Positions 1 to 10,338 of a stretch of 64,000 bases of DNA are shown here, piece by piece (positions within the stretch are counted from its first letter, which is position 1; each line of letters starts with the position of its first letter). Source of the stretch: Oceanimonas baumannii (GTDB taxonomy: Bacteria > Pseudomonadota > Gammaproteobacteria > Enterobacterales > Aeromonadaceae); assembly GCF_002245495.1 (NCBI RefSeq), contig NZ_NQJF01000008.1, positions 153,284 through 217,283 of the forward strand, in the 5' to 3' direction. Both the position numbers and the translations under genes were made by a program. The notes under the pieces were generated by a model. That model searched no databases. It was given only the letters and a program-made list of their open reading frames with translations, and was not told the origin of the DNA.

Positions 1-1389
1 GAATGACGCCGCCGCCAGACCAAAGGCGAAGGCCACCACCTGTGCCACAAAGCCGGGTGGGTTAATGCCAAGATAGCCGGCACCGACCACCGCCACTGCA
101 GCAGCAATACGCGCCGCCATCAGCTCCTGTTTGTCGGTCATATCCGGCCTGAAGCCTTTTTTCAGGAAATCGTGAGCGATGGAGGTCGAGATAACCAGCA
201 ACAGACCCGCAGCCGTAGACAATGCAGCTGCCATGCCACCCGCAGCCAGCAGGGCAACCACCCAGTTGGGCAATTTGCCGATTTCGGGGCTGGCCAGCAC
301 GATAATATCCGGGCTGATGGTCATTTCGTTACGTTCGTCACCGGAGTAGAACAAACGGCCATCACCGTTTTTATCTTCCCAACCCACCAGGCCGGTTTTC
401 TCCCAGTTGGCCACCCAGCCGGGGGCCTGTTCGGCAGCAACACCCTGCCCATCAGCTCCGTTAAGCCCTTCAATCATATTCACCCGGGCAAAGGCAGCTA
501 CCGCCGGTGCAGTGGTGTAAAGGAAGGAGATAAACAGCAACGCCCAGCCAGCAGAAATACGGGCATCACGCACCTTGGGCACGGTAAAGAAGCGAATGAT
601 GACATGAGGCAGACCGGCAGTACCCACCATCAGGGCCGCGGTGATAAAGAAGACATCAACACCCGATTTATTGCCGGAAGTATATTCGGTAAAACCCAGC
701 TCTCTGGACAAGCCGTCCAGCTTATCGAGCAGCTCCATACCGTCTGAGGTCTGTCCTATAAAACCAAGCTGAGGAATGGCCGTGCCGGTCACCAGCAAGG
801 ATACAAAAATGGCGGGAACCAGGAAGGCGAAAATCAGCACGCAGTACTGAGCCACCTGAGTATAGGTAATGCCCTTCATGCCACCCAGCACGGCATAGAA
901 GAACACGATGGCCATACCAATTATCACCCCCAGATCGATGTCTACTTCCAGGAAGCGGGAGAACACCACACCCACGCCTCGCATTTGCCCTGCTACATAA
1001 GTGAACGAGACAAAAATGGCACAAAACACCGCAACCATACGGGCGGTTTGTGAGTAATAACGATCACCGATAAAGTCCGGCACGGTAAACTTGCCAAACT
1101 TACGCAGATAAGGTGCCAGGCATAACGCCAGCAGCACATAACCACCGGTCCAGCCCAGCAGGTAAACGCTGCCATCGTAACCGGCAAAAGAGATGATGCC
1201 CGCCATGGAGATAAATGACGCTGCCGACATCCAGTCGGCGGCCGTAGCCATGCCGTTGGCTACCGGATGTACACCGCCGCCAGCCACATAAAATTCACCA
1301 GTGGTCCCGGCCCGGGCCCAGATGGCAATGCCGATATAGAGGGCAAAACTGAGCCCCACCAGAATAAATGTCCAGGTTTGGATATCCAT
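1..1389 (-). CDS. Sodium:solute symporter, VC_2705-like (partial, 3' end outside window)
   Basis: Reading back from an ATG at 1389, the frame stays open to the window edge (463 codons) and encodes a polytopic inner-membrane protein of the SSS (sodium:solute symporter) family. The N-terminal region has the family's Na+-site neighbourhood (VAGGGVHPVANG, then TAADWMSAASF), followed by regularly spaced hydrophobic helices. The C-terminus is cut off. Upstream on the same strand, 10 bp away, is its DUF4212 small subunit, and this pairing defines the VC_2705 subfamily. Members are usually annotated as acetate or other organic-acid symporters. The substrate cannot be read from the sequence. Confidence 0.85.
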   Translation of the reverse strand, partial: MDIQTWTFILVGLSFALYIGIAIWARAGTTGEFYVAGGGVHPVANGMATAADWMSAASFISMAGIISFAGYDGSVYLLGWTGGYVLLALCLAPYLRKFGKFTVPDFIGDRYYSQTARMVAVFCAIFVSFTYVAGQMRGVGVVFSRFLEVDIDLGVIIGMAIVFFYAVLGGMKGITYTQVAQYCVLIFAFLVPAIFVSLLVTGTAIPQLGFIGQTSDGMELLDKLDGLSRELGFTEYTSGNKSGVDVFFITAALMVGTAGLPHVIIRFFTVPKVRDARISAGWALLFISFLYTTAPAVAAFARVNMIEGLNGADGQGVAAEQAPGWVANWEKTGLVGWEDKNGDGRLFYSGDERNEMTISPDIIVLASPEIGKLPNWVVALLAAGGMAAALSTAAGLLLVISTSIAHDFLKKGFRPDMTDKQELMAARIAAAVAVVGAGYLGINPPGFVAQVVAFAFGLAAASF

Positions 1390-1399
1390 GTCCTACCCC

Positions 1400-1666
1400 T
1401 TACTCTTCTTCAACGTTATATTTTTTGTCGAGCACATTCATTCGCCATACATAAACGAAAATGAGCACAACAAATACATAAATGGCCCCTTGCTGAGAGA
1501 ACCAGAATCCCAGCTTGGCACCGCCAATAGTGAATGCATTGAGTACATCTACCAGCACAATGCCAAACAGATAAGAAACCGTGAACCAGATGGCCAGCAG
1601 AATGCCCATCAGTCTGAGGTTTTCTTTCCAGTACGCTTTTGCTTTTTCCTGATTTTCGAACGCCAT
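1400..1666 (-). CDS. DUF4212 symporter small subunit
   Basis: This 88-residue protein has two transmembrane segments (about residues 20-42 and 55-78) and a charged C-terminus. It matches the DUF4212 putative solute:sodium symporter small subunit. It is the first gene of a two-gene operon with the large symporter, with a 10 bp gap. The start at 1666 has a purine-rich AAGGAGAAG ribosome site just upstream. The AT-rich stretch at about 1730-1790 is the likely promoter region. The role as partner subunit is known for the family and inferred here from synteny. Confidence 0.85.
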   Translation of the reverse strand: MAFENQEKAKAYWKENLRLMGILLAIWFTVSYLFGIVLVDVLNAFTIGGAKLGFWFSQQGAIYVFVVLIFVYVWRMNVLDKKYNVEEE

Positions 1667-1888
1667 TCTTCTTCTCCTTGAATAGCCGAATACGGTTCGA
1701 AAATAACAATAGCGCCCGCGGGGCTGGTTGAAACTTAGACTTTGGTATTAACCTTAAGTTAAATTAATATTAACAAAAACTTAACTTTGTCAGGTGATGA
1801 GTGAGACATCGCTCACAAGGAAGGTGGGTCGATTATCGAGAGCAGCAGGCTGCACTTAACCCGCAGCCAGAGAGGCAGTAATACGCGT

Positions 1889-2770
1889 TTACAGGTAAGT
1901 TAACGTAAGGTAGACCACTACCGGAATAATGGCCACCGACATCACATTGCCCAACAGCACAATGCTGGCCATTTTATCGGGCTGACAACGATACTGTTCG
2001 CACAACAGATAGTTAAGTACCGCCGGAGGCAACATCACCGACAACGCCAGCAGTTTGAGCCAGTCGGCGGTAAGGGGCAGCCACCAGGCTACCAGTGCCA
2101 GGCTGCCGGCACCGGCCAGCAGATAAAGCAGATTCAGTTTAAAGGCCAGCCCCAGGTTACCTACCTCCCCCACCGATAACCGAACTCCCAGCGCAAACAA
2201 CATTAACGGTACCGCCATCTGGCCCAGTAAATCCGCACTGGTATATACAAAGGCCGGCAACAGGCTCTGGTGATCGGCCAGCAATATGCCGGCCACGGCG
2301 GCCCATACAATCGGATTTTTCAGCCACTGCCAGCGTCCGGCTTCGCGAGAAAGAATAAACAGTCCCAGAGAAAAGTGCAGCAGATTAGAAAGGACAAACA
2401 AAATGATAATGGCACCCAGCTGATCCTCGCCGTAAGCCAGCACCATCAGCGGAATACCAATATTGCCGGTATTACGGAACATGCCCGCCAATACCTGGGT
2501 ACGCCGTTCAATACCACGAAAATGAAACAGCGCCAGCATCAGCCCGGGCAGAAGAATACAGAGCACACCGGCCAGGATCAGCGGCCAGCTGTGCGACAGG
2601 GAAAGCGGATGGCTGATCAGCGCCGAAAACACCAGTGCCGGACAGAACACCGCCACATTGGCCAGGTTAACAAACCCCATATCGGGGTTGTGCTGGCGGC
2701 GACCAAAAATATAGCCCACCGCCACGACGGCAAATACCGGCAGCACGATATTAAGCAGAGTCAGCAGCAT
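1889..2770 (-). CDS. AEC family (auxin efflux carrier-like) transporter
   Basis: This 293-residue inner-membrane protein has about ten hydrophobic segments and the typical AEC opening (MLLTLLNIVLPVFAVVAVGYI). The family exports or imports small organic acids such as malonate or malate in bacteria; the substrate here is unknown. The start codon at 2770 directly follows a terminator hairpin and its T-run on the same strand, so there is no clear Shine-Dalgarno sequence. Expression may depend on read-through from dadA or on a promoter inside the hairpin region. Confidence 0.8.
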   Translation of the reverse strand: MLLTLLNIVLPVFAVVAVGYIFGRRQHNPDMGFVNLANVAVFCPALVFSALISHPLSLSHSWPLILAGVLCILLPGLMLALFHFRGIERRTQVLAGMFRNTGNIGIPLMVLAYGEDQLGAIIILFVLSNLLHFSLGLFILSREAGRWQWLKNPIVWAAVAGILLADHQSLLPAFVYTSADLLGQMAVPLMLFALGVRLSVGEVGNLGLAFKLNLLYLLAGAGSLALVAWWLPLTADWLKLLALSVMLPPAVLNYLLCEQYRCQPDKMASIVLLGNVMSVAIIPVVVYLTLTYL

Positions 2771-2816
2771 AATAAAAAAGAGCCAAAAGACGGCAGTATT
2801 GCGTCTTTTGGCTCTT
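2771..2816 (-). terminator. Intrinsic terminator after dadA
   Basis: A perfect 15 bp inverted repeat (2778-2792 with 2802-2816, 9 nt loop) is followed on the minus strand by a T-run (TTTTTATT). It lies 60 bp downstream of the dadA stop and ends one base before the start codon of the AEC transporter. Confidence 0.85.
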
Positions 2817-2877
2817 GGTGTCCAGACAACGGAGCGGCTGGCCCGGATTTATTCAGGCAATAAGTGCAGCCGCCGCA

Positions 2878-4131
2878 TCAACCGTAGCGGCTGAACGCCA
2901 GACCGTCGCTGTCAATATCGGTCTGATTACCGGAGATCAGATCCGCAATCAGTGAAGCCGAGCCTGCCCCCATGGTCCAGCCCAAGGTGCCATGACCGGT
3001 GTTCAGCCACAGGTTTTTGTAACGAGTGCCACCGATAATGGGAGTACCGTCCGGGGTCATCGGGCGGAAGCCGGTCCAGAATTCGGCACTTTCCATCTTG
3101 CCGCCTTCCGGGAACAAGCTGCTTACCGACTCAGAAATGGTATTCAGGCGAGCCTTGGGCAGATCTTTGTTAAAGTCGGCCAGTTCGGCGGTGCCAGCTG
3201 CACGAATACGGTTCTCAAAGCGGGTAATGGCCACTTTGTAGGTCTCATCCATCACCGTAGATTGAGGCGCATCTTCGTCATTCTTCACATCAATGGTGAG
3301 TGAATAGCCTTTGATCGGGTAGATAGGCAGGCTGATACCCAGCGGGGTCAGCAAGAACGGAGAGTAGCTGCCCATACAGACCAGTACCTGATCGGCCGTT
3401 TCCAGGCCATGATCGGTCTGAACGCCACGGATCTCATCACCATCACGTACCAGTGCCTTGATCTCGGTATTGAACTTGAACACCACGCCCTTTTCCTGGC
3501 ATTTCTTGACCAGAGCCTTGGTAAACAGGTTGCAGTCACCGGTTTGATCGTCAGGAAAGTGCAAGCCACCCACCAGCTTGTCTTTAACCCGGGCCAGAGC
3601 CGGCTCGCGGGCAATACTTTCTTCCACATTCAGCATGGTGTGATTTACACCAAATTCCTGCAGCACCTTGATGTCCTTTGCGGCATCTGCCACCTGCTTT
3701 TCGGTACGGAATACCTGCAGCAGACCTTTTTTTCGGCCTTCAAAGGGCAGGCCCAGTTCATCCTGCAGGGCGTTGATGCACTGACGGCTGTATTCCGATA
3801 CACGCACCATGCGTGACTTATTGATGCTGTAGGATTTTTCGTTACAGTTGGCCAGCATGGACAGCATAAACTTCCATTGCGCCGGGTTGGTACCGGGGCG
3901 CACCTTCAGCGGGGCGTGAGTCTGGAACATCCACTTCATGGCCTTAACCGGGATACCCGGAGCAGCCCAGGGAGAAGACATACCAAAAGAAAGCTGACCG
4001 GCATTGGCGAAACTGGTTTCTTCCGCAGCGTCGGGCTGACGGTCAAGCACCACTACCTCATGACCCTGACGAGCCAGATACCAGGCGCTGGTCACGCCGA
4101 CAACACCACTACCCAATACCAATACTTTCAT
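2878..4131 (-). CDS. dadA: D-amino acid dehydrogenase, small subunit
   Basis: This 417-residue flavoprotein oxidises D-amino acids (classically D-alanine) to 2-oxo acids and passes electrons to the respiratory chain at the inner membrane. The N-terminal FAD-binding Rossmann motif VLGSGVVGVTSAWYLARQGH and the C-terminal FRPMTPDGTPIIGGT segment are typical of DadA, and length is standard. The usual partner alanine racemase dadX is not next to it. The gene is monocistronic by layout, with its own downstream terminator. Confidence 0.93.
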   Translation of the reverse strand: MKVLVLGSGVVGVTSAWYLARQGHEVVVLDRQPDAAEETSFANAGQLSFGMSSPWAAPGIPVKAMKWMFQTHAPLKVRPGTNPAQWKFMLSMLANCNEKSYSINKSRMVRVSEYSRQCINALQDELGLPFEGRKKGLLQVFRTEKQVADAAKDIKVLQEFGVNHTMLNVEESIAREPALARVKDKLVGGLHFPDDQTGDCNLFTKALVKKCQEKGVVFKFNTEIKALVRDGDEIRGVQTDHGLETADQVLVCMGSYSPFLLTPLGISLPIYPIKGYSLTIDVKNDEDAPQSTVMDETYKVAITRFENRIRAAGTAELADFNKDLPKARLNTISESVSSLFPEGGKMESAEFWTGFRPMTPDGTPIIGGTRYKNLWLNTGHGTLGWTMGAGSASLIADLISGNQTDIDSDGLAFSRYG

Positions 4132-4296
4132 AACACTACCCTATCAGAATGCCTGTTTGGCGAGAATATCATCCAAAATAAGATAAAAATCCAGTGTAAT
4201 TCATCACAAAAAAACACCGTAGAATCACGCCGTATAGAGTGGCGAAACCTGTGCGTGGACAGGGATTCGCGGTTAAACTGCAGAGCGTTTTCACAA

Positions 4297-4336
4297 AAAA
4301 ATAAAGCTCTGATTATTTATCAATAATCAGAGCTTT
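4297..4336 (-). terminator. Intrinsic terminator after the histidine kinase
   Basis: A perfect 15 bp stem (4303-4317 with 4322-4336) has a TATC loop. On the minus strand it is followed by ATTTTTTTG. It lies 47 bp downstream of the histidine kinase stop codon. Confidence 0.85.
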
Positions 4337-4382
4337 TGACCACTAGCCGTCAAGTTGAGATAAAGATCACATTAATGAAAAG

Positions 4383-7061
4383 TCAGCGCTTTTCTCCAAA
4401 GCGTGACAGTGTGTTGTCCAGCTCCGTCTGCAGCAAGGTCAGCCGGCTATAAGGCAAGGCTTCCCCCTGGCGAGGCCATATAAGCGCCGCTTCCGCCTGA
4501 CTGGCCAGCGCCGCCTCGCCCACCGCATCAGCACAATACTTCAGTTCACTCAGTAACCTGATAGCCTCTGCCCAGTCTTGCTCAGTCTGCGCGGCCTGTA
4601 ACAACCACAGTTGATCGGTGCACTCCAACAGCGCTTCCACTCCTTTGCCGTTCGACCGCCGTACCGGTAAGGCGGCTACCGGGCCATTATGCTGCGGCAC
4701 TTCAGCCGGCACCGCGGCGGTGTGACGGCAATACCTGAGCAGAGCCTGATATAACACCTGACTACTCACGGGTTTGGAGACATAGGTATCCATTCCCGAC
4801 TCCAGACTGTTGTCCCGATCACTGCGCATGGCGCTGGCCGTCAGTGCGATAATGGGAACATCATGATGGCGCTGCAGCCGGCGGATTTGCCGTGTCGCCT
4901 CTAGACCATCGAGAATCGGCATTTGTAAATCCATTAATACCGCGTCAAATGATTGCCTTGATACCTGCTCCACCGCTTGACGGCCATTATCGGCAAGGGT
5001 AACGCGCACACCTACCCGGGACAGATACTCCACCATCAGCTGCTGATTAAGACGGTTATCTTCCGCCAGCAATATGTGGCAGCCATTCAGCTGTGAACGG
5101 TAATAATGCTGTTCATCATCGGTGCTGACGGCTGGTACCGGCGCCGGTTGCGGATGAAATATGCTGGCCAGGCAAGCAGAGAGGCGCTGCCAGGTCACGG
5201 GTTTGGAAATATAATGCTCAATACCAAGCGTGTGCATTTGTGCCGCAGGCCGATCACGGCCAAAGGCGCTGATCACCGCCACCGGCAACGACTCAAGGTG
5301 TGGCTGCACGCGAATGTAACGTGCCAGTTCCATGCCATTTTCCGCCCCCAGACAACAATCCACCAGAGCCAGTTGCAACTCTGTTCCCCGCTGCTGCAGC
5401 AAGGTTTTGGCTGACTCAATGTTGTGCGCGCAATACACCACAAAGCCGGCACTGGTCAGCATATTTTCAAATACCTGCAAAGCATGGCTGTTATCGTCCA
5501 CCACCAGTACTTTGCTGCCGGCCTCAAACACTGGTTCCGGCACGGTTTCAGCTTCCCCCGCCGGACGCAATGGCAGATAAACAGAAAAAACCGACCCTTG
5601 CCCCGGTTCACTGGTCAGCCAGATGTCGCCTCCCATCAGCTCCACCAGATGCCGGCAAATACTCAGCCCAAGGCCACTGCCGCCATATCTGCGGGTCGTG
5701 CTGGCATCAACCTGACTGAATGACTGAAACAACAGCTCCTGCTGCTCGGGCATAATGCCAATCCCGGTATCACGGACTTCAAAACACAGTCTGGGATCAT
5801 GTTCCTCTGTCACCGAGATGCTCAGCATCACTTCACCGCGCTCGGTAAATTTAAGCGCGTTGCTCACCAGATTGGTCAGCACCTGACCCAGCCGCAAAGG
5901 ATCGCCCTGCAACCGGTCAGGCACATTAGGCGCCTTGTTAATAATCACTTCCAGCTGTTTCTGCTCCGACATATCAGCAAACAATGCAGCCAGCTGTTCC
6001 AGTTGCTCATTCAGATCAAAGTCGATATTTTCCAGCTCCAGTTTGCCTGCTTCTACCTTGGTCAGATCGAGAATATCGTTGATCAGCAGCAGCAGGTTAT
6101 CGGCGGACAGCTGAATTTTGGACAAATAGTCACTTTGGCGGGGATCGAGACGAGTTTGTTGCAGCAACGAGACAAACCCGATGATTGCATTCATCGGGGT
6201 GCGGATTTCGTGGCTCATATTAGCCAGAAAATCGGTTTTGGCCTGCGCCAGCGTCCGGGCGGTCATACTGGCCTGACGCCATTTTCGGCTATTTATATAC
6301 AGGACTCCCCCTGCAATAACCAACCCTCCTCCCAGCAACAGCATCGCCAGCAGCAGCAGACGATCACGGCTTTGTTCGGTCTGCTCACGCCAGTAGCTGA
6401 CCCATTGGTAAAACCCGGTAATATCACTGTCTGCAAGATGCTGGCGCAGCAGTACAAGCTGGTGCAGATCGGTGACATAAATGCCGTGTGTATAGAACAC
6501 ATCCTCCATCCCGGGGGCTTGACGGTATTGCTGCTGCTCCAGGCGCACGGCTTCCTGCTCAAGCACCTGTACAAACGGCAGGCTGGTGGTATAGAGGTAA
6601 AGCCGGCTGCGTTGCAACAATTGCTGCAGCGCCATATTGCTGTCGCCACTACTTACCCGGGCAAGGGTGGCGGAAAAATGATGCAGACTATGACGGGCAT
6701 GCAACTCGGCATCCTGCAGTTTTTGCAGGCTTTCAAGATAAACACCTGGCTGTTGCTCACCGGGAAAAGAGGTACTGTCGGACTGGCTAAGGTACTCCTT
6801 GAAACGTGACCAGTGTATTGCCAGCCGGCGGATTTGTTCTTCCAGCAACACCGAACTTTCGGCGTCAGGCATCATGATCCTGTGGTGTATACGGTACAGT
6901 TCATCAACGACCGGGCTGGCCATACGCACCAGCTGACGACCATTTTCATACTGCTGATAAAATCGGGCACCCTGCCAGAAAATCAGCACCACCACCATCA
7001 CTAACAACCCCAGCCATGTACGTTTTTTCTGAACATCCGGTTCTAATTTTGCGGCTGCCAT
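4383..7061 (-). CDS. Hybrid sensor histidine kinase with two receiver domains
   Basis: This 892-residue membrane-bound phosphorelay kinase has TM1 at about 15-33, a periplasmic sensor region to about 232 and TM2 at about 235-256. The HisKA motif [13 protein letters not shown] holds the phospho-accepting His284. The HATPase domain shows an N box around Asn401, DTGIGI at 431-436 and GGSGLGLSI near 460. Receiver 1 spans about 517-632 (Asp568, Lys620) and receiver 2 about 661-778 (Asp711, Lys763). The C-terminal 805-890 resembles an HPt fold, but where the conserved HxLK should be it reads SELKY, so the transfer histidine is missing. No response regulator is adjacent; the partner and signal are unknown. 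Confidence 0.92.
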   Translation of the reverse strand: MAAAKLEPDVQKKRTWLGLLVMVVVLIFWQGARFYQQYENGRQLVRMASPVVDELYRIHHRIMMPDAESSVLLEEQIRRLAIHWSRFKEYLSQSDSTSFPGEQQPGVYLESLQKLQDAELHARHSLHHFSATLARVSSGDSNMALQQLLQRSRLYLYTTSLPFVQVLEQEAVRLEQQQYRQAPGMEDVFYTHGIYVTDLHQLVLLRQHLADSDITGFYQWVSYWREQTEQSRDRLLLLAMLLLGGGLVIAGGVLYINSRKWRQASMTARTLAQAKTDFLANMSHEIRTPMNAIIGFVSLLQQTRLDPRQSDYLSKIQLSADNLLLLINDILDLTKVEAGKLELENIDFDLNEQLEQLAALFADMSEQKQLEVIINKAPNVPDRLQGDPLRLGQVLTNLVSNALKFTERGEVMLSISVTEEHDPRLCFEVRDTGIGIMPEQQELLFQSFSQVDASTTRRYGGSGLGLSICRHLVELMGGDIWLTSEPGQGSVFSVYLPLRPAGEAETVPEPVFEAGSKVLVVDDNSHALQVFENMLTSAGFVVYCAHNIESAKTLLQQRGTELQLALVDCCLGAENGMELARYIRVQPHLESLPVAVISAFGRDRPAAQMHTLGIEHYISKPVTWQRLSACLASIFHPQPAPVPAVSTDDEQHYYRSQLNGCHILLAEDNRLNQQLMVEYLSRVGVRVTLADNGRQAVEQVSRQSFDAVLMDLQMPILDGLEATRQIRRLQRHHDVPIIALTASAMRSDRDNSLESGMDTYVSKPVSSQVLYQALLRYCRHTAAVPAEVPQHNGPVAALPVRRSNGKGVEALLECTDQLWLLQAAQTEQDWAEAIRLLSELKYCADAVGEAALASQAEAALIWPRQGEALPYSRLTLLQTELDNTLSRFGEKR

Positions 7062-7497
7062 CGTCTACAGTTCCTGCCAGCGGTTATGGTTCATCAAATT
7101 TTTATCATTAAAAAACCACAACAACATAACGGAAACGGTATGTCCAACCAATCCTCCTGCGTCCGTACCGTACGGATATTTTCCCGCTGTGTATTCCGGC
7201 CTGCCAATACGGATTCCCGGCGTGCCACTGCTGCCAGGACTAAACGGGGATAATCACGCCAGACGGTGACCGACAAAGGTTCAATATGCCCTGAAGGCGG
7301 TAACCACCATGCCTCTGTTTCGTCCGCAAACCTTACACGGCGCTTCGTTGTAGGGGTTCTCCTTTATCGCAATAACTCGAATCACGTTAAATTCGTTTAA
7401 TCTCACGCAAACGGTTACCAAATATCTCAGTGGCCATACGGTTTATCTTGGCCGGGGCATGGTTAACCCAAGGCTGAACCGGATGCGGATAAACAAC
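7062..7497. other. Intergenic region, no supported gene
   Basis: This is 436 bp between two minus-strand genes. It holds only a 60-codon open frame (7094-7276, minus) without family resemblance or clear ribosome site. It presumably contains the histidine-kinase promoter and the end of the LysR transcript. I see no strong hairpin or repeat. Confidence 0.5.
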
Positions 7498-8460
7498 CTA
7501 GGGCTGATTAAGCGACTGAGCGACACGTTTACAAATGGTCTCACGAATCCACTTGTGCCCTGGTTCGTTATCGTTGCGTTCGTGCCACAGCAGTACATAG
7601 GCCATCGAGTGAAAATCGAAAGGCAACGGCAGCTCCTCCAGCGCATAGAGCTTACGGGCGTGAGCGGCAAAGCTGGAAGGCGAGGTAAAGATAAGATCGC
7701 TATGGGCACAGACGCTGGCGGCGCCATAGAAGTCAGGCACGGTAGCGCTCAGGTGACGTCGTTGTCCTGATTTTGCCAGAAAGTAGTCAAGTTCCCACCA
7801 CTCGTTGCCCTCGCAGCGCACCTGCAAATGGGACATTTCCAGATAGGTGCCGAGATCCCACCGATGATTGCGGATAGCAGGCAGCATGGGATGCTCCTGC
7901 CGCACCAGACAAACCTGATGATCGGTAAACAATGTCTGATGGGCTATCCCTTCAGGTAGCCTGTCGATGACCAAATCTGATTGGGGGTTGATGTCCCTTC
8001 CCGTGATGCCGAAATCTATCTGACCCTTCTGCAAGGAAGAAAGAGATTTCTCCGTCCACAAGTAAGAGTCCAGTCTGAGATTCGGGGCGTTATTAAGCAG
8101 AGGACCGATGAAATAGGGCATCAGCGTCTCGTAGGCACTCTCCAGCATAGCAAAGGAAAACTGGCGCCGACTGCTGGCTGGGTTGAAGCTCGGCGGCTGG
8201 GTTAGCTGATAGAGTCCCTGCAACATGTCGGGCAGTTGCTGGCCCAGCAGAGCAGCGTGTGCCGTTGGTCTGAGACCGTGGGCGGTGCGAATAAACAGAG
8301 GATCTTCCAGGGTATCGCGCAGCCGCTTGAGGCTCTTGCTCAGGGCCGATTGACTCAGATGAAGACGGCTGGCAGCGCGGGTCACGCTACGCTCCTCCAG
8401 CAATACCTGCAACATCACCAGCAGGTTGAGGTCGATACGCGCCAAGTTGCCGATATTCAT
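7498..8460 (-). CDS. LysR family transcriptional regulator
   Basis: This 320-residue protein has an N-terminal winged HTH at about 10-68 (ERSVTRAASRLHLSQSALSK, a standard LysR recognition helix) and a C-terminal periplasmic-binding-like effector domain. It is divergent from a Bcr/CflA efflux pump with 111 bp between the starts, the usual layout for a LysR protein controlling its neighbour. Control of the pump is inferred from that layout. The effector is unknown. Confidence 0.9.
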   Translation of the reverse strand: MNIGNLARIDLNLLVMLQVLLEERSVTRAASRLHLSQSALSKSLKRLRDTLEDPLFIRTAHGLRPTAHAALLGQQLPDMLQGLYQLTQPPSFNPASSRRQFSFAMLESAYETLMPYFIGPLLNNAPNLRLDSYLWTEKSLSSLQKGQIDFGITGRDINPQSDLVIDRLPEGIAHQTLFTDHQVCLVRQEHPMLPAIRNHRWDLGTYLEMSHLQVRCEGNEWWELDYFLAKSGQRRHLSATVPDFYGAASVCAHSDLIFTSPSSFAAHARKLYALEELPLPFDFHSMAYVLLWHERNDNEPGHKWIRETICKRVAQSLNQP

Positions 8461-8571
8461 AAGATATTCCTTACAGGAAATTAACTTTTGAAGTTATACC
8501 ATTTCTTTTCATAACTTGGCTGCTCTAACATAAGCATCATTACCTTTATCCCCACATAAAATTAGAGAAAT
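8461..8571. promoter_or_regulatory. Divergent LysR/efflux promoter region
   Basis: The 111 bp between the divergent starts contains AACTTTTGAAGTT, a 5-3-5 inverted repeat, within AT-rich sequence. This is compatible with a LysR box or promoter elements. The assignment as operator is inference. Confidence 0.35.
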
Positions 8572-9774
8572 ATGCGTCGGAACCTGTTGCCCATACTCAT
8601 GTTGGTGGTGGTCTTGCCTCCCCTGGCCATCGACATTTTTCTGTCCTCGATGCCCGTAATGGCGACCGAGTTTGCCGTGTCGTCCAGTCAGGTACAGTCG
8701 ACGCTGGTGTTGTTTCTGTTTGCCATGGGTGCCGGTCAGGTGCTCATCGGCCCGTTGGCGGATCGGTTTGGCCGTCGCCCCATCGCGCTGGGTGGCCTGC
8801 TGCTCTACATCACCAGCAGCCTGTTGGCTGCGATGGCGATGGAGTTTCACTGGCTGCAGCTGGCACGAGTGCTGCAGGGCTTAGCGGCCTGCTCAACCTC
8901 TATCGTGGTCTTTAGTGCTGTCAGAGACTGCTTCACTTCTAAAGAGAGTGCCCGCTACTACAGCTATCTCAACGGGGTGATCTGCGTGGTCCCAGCGCTG
9001 GCGCCAACACTGGGTGGCCTGCTGGCCCTGCAATTTGGCTGGCGCTCCACCTTCGTGTTTATGACGCTGTACGCCATCATCACTATAGTCATCGTCGGCT
9101 ATCGCCTGCCAGAGACACGTCCGGCCAACACAGTGACGGCTGGCGGCCTCTATCGCTGGTCGCGTTATAAGCCTGTGCTGATGGATCCGCACTTTATGTT
9201 TTATGCCTTCACCTGCATGGCGGGCATGGCGGCGATACTTGCCTATGTCTCCTACGCGCCCGTGTGGCTTATCGAGACCATAGGGTTATCTGAGCTGACT
9301 TTCAGCAGCCTGTTTGGCCTCAATGCCCTGGTCAATATCGGCGCCTGTTTCGCGGCACCTGTGGTGATTCAAAAGCTGGGGAACCGCCCGACCGTGATCA
9401 TAGCCCTGTGTACCATGCTGGTCTCGGCGTTGTTACAACTTGCGGTGCAGTGGGCAGGCCCGCAGACAGGATTAACGGCCGCCTTCGGCTTTATGTTGCC
9501 CATGACACTCTTGTGCATCGGCTTCGCCCTGCTGCTCGGTCCGGCGACCTGCATGGCCCTGGCGGGCTTTGGCGAACGAGCCGGCACAGCGACCGCCATA
9601 CTCGGCTTCATTCAGATGAGCGGTGCCTCGATTCTGACGGGCCTGGTACAGCAGACCTCGCTGACCGCCCCCTACGCCGTGGTTGTCGTTATGGGCGGAC
9701 TGGCGAGTCTGCTGCTGGTTGCCATGAGCATGAGTCGCCTGGACGCCTGGCACCAGGAACGCCACGCTCATTGA
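8572..9774 (+). CDS. Bcr/CflA family multidrug efflux MFS transporter
   Basis: This 400-residue drug:H+ antiporter has 12 predicted helices. The family signature in the loop between helices 2 and 3 is present (GPLADRFGRRPIALGG). RVLQGLAACSTSIVVFSAVRD matches the Bcr/CflA helix 4 region. It acts in the inner membrane. The divergent LysR gene is its likely regulator. The substrate is unknown. Confidence 0.88.
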   Translation: MRRNLLPILMLVVVLPPLAIDIFLSSMPVMATEFAVSSSQVQSTLVLFLFAMGAGQVLIGPLADRFGRRPIALGGLLLYITSSLLAAMAMEFHWLQLARVLQGLAACSTSIVVFSAVRDCFTSKESARYYSYLNGVICVVPALAPTLGGLLALQFGWRSTFVFMTLYAIITIVIVGYRLPETRPANTVTAGGLYRWSRYKPVLMDPHFMFYAFTCMAGMAAILAYVSYAPVWLIETIGLSELTFSSLFGLNALVNIGACFAAPVVIQKLGNRPTVIIALCTMLVSALLQLAVQWAGPQTGLTAAFGFMLPMTLLCIGFALLLGPATCMALAGFGERAGTATAILGFIQMSGASILTGLVQQTSLTAPYAVVVVMGGLASLLLVAMSMSRLDAWHQERHAH

Positions 9775-10131
9775 TAGCCGAGCCTAACCCATTAGCAACA
9801 CCCTTCTCGGCCTGTATGAGTGAGCTCAATGCGGGCTTTTTAGAGCCTGATGTTAGAAGCAGGTATTGACCCCTGCACGATAAGGAGCTCATCGAAGCCA
9901 TCTGCATCAGCAAATCGATTGGTTCCGACGAAGCAGCGGCGAAGTGGTTTAGGATCTGTATATTGCGTCGACAGGATAAACAACGTGATGCTGCCATCCT
10001 GGATGAATTTCTGAGCGCCACCGTTCATGTCGGGCAAGTGCAAATCTGAATGGCCGTTGAGCCAGATATAACCGGCTCAACGGCCCAGGGTGGGATGATA
10101 TAACCAATTGATGAGGCGCATTCCTTTGCGG
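9775..10131. other. Intergenic region with a short coding-like remnant
   Basis: This is 357 bp between convergent genes. A plus-strand frame (about 9871-10049) reads like the C-terminal end of a soluble protein (LHDKELIEAICISKSIG) but has no start codon and a stop just before it. It may be a remnant. I could not assign it to a family. Confidence 0.3.
10052..10085. terminator. Inverted repeat between convergent genes
   Basis: A perfect 12 bp stem GGCCGTTGAGCC / GGCTCAACGGCC has a 10 nt loop. It lies between the MFS gene (plus) and the DUF1127 gene (minus). There is no clear T-run, so terminator function is an inference from position. Confidence 0.5.
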
Positions 10132-10338
10132 TTATTGTTGCCAGAACGGCTTGCTGATCTCCTGATAACGGTCGGCCTCATTAATGCCAATGTCTTTCAG
10201 CAAATAGGGTGGGAGTGCTGCCAGATCCCGACGAGTGCGACTGCGGCGCAGCCAGGTACCAACAATGGCCAGCAGGCCAGTATGAGCAGGTTGCTGAACA
10301 ACCGGACGAGAAGAAGTAGAAGTATAAGTGGTATTCAT
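10132..10338 (-). CDS. DUF1127 domain-containing small protein
   Basis: This 68-residue protein ends with the DUF1127 motif (RRDLAALPPYLLKDIGI). I chose the ATG at 10338 because TCAGGAGGCGCG, a strong ribosome site, lies just upstream; a longer in-frame start at 10395 has none. DUF1127 proteins are small, Arg-rich and often tied to RNA binding and phosphate or stress responses in proteobacteria. The function here is unknown. Confidence 0.8.
   Translation of the reverse strand: MNTTYTSTSSRPVVQQPAHTGLLAIVGTWLRRSRTRRDLAALPPYLLKDIGINEADRYQEISKPFWQQ

Noticed and set aside
5799..6809. 336-codon open frame antisense to the histidine kinase
   Set aside because: Gln/His-rich shadow of the kinase; no ribosome site and no motif.
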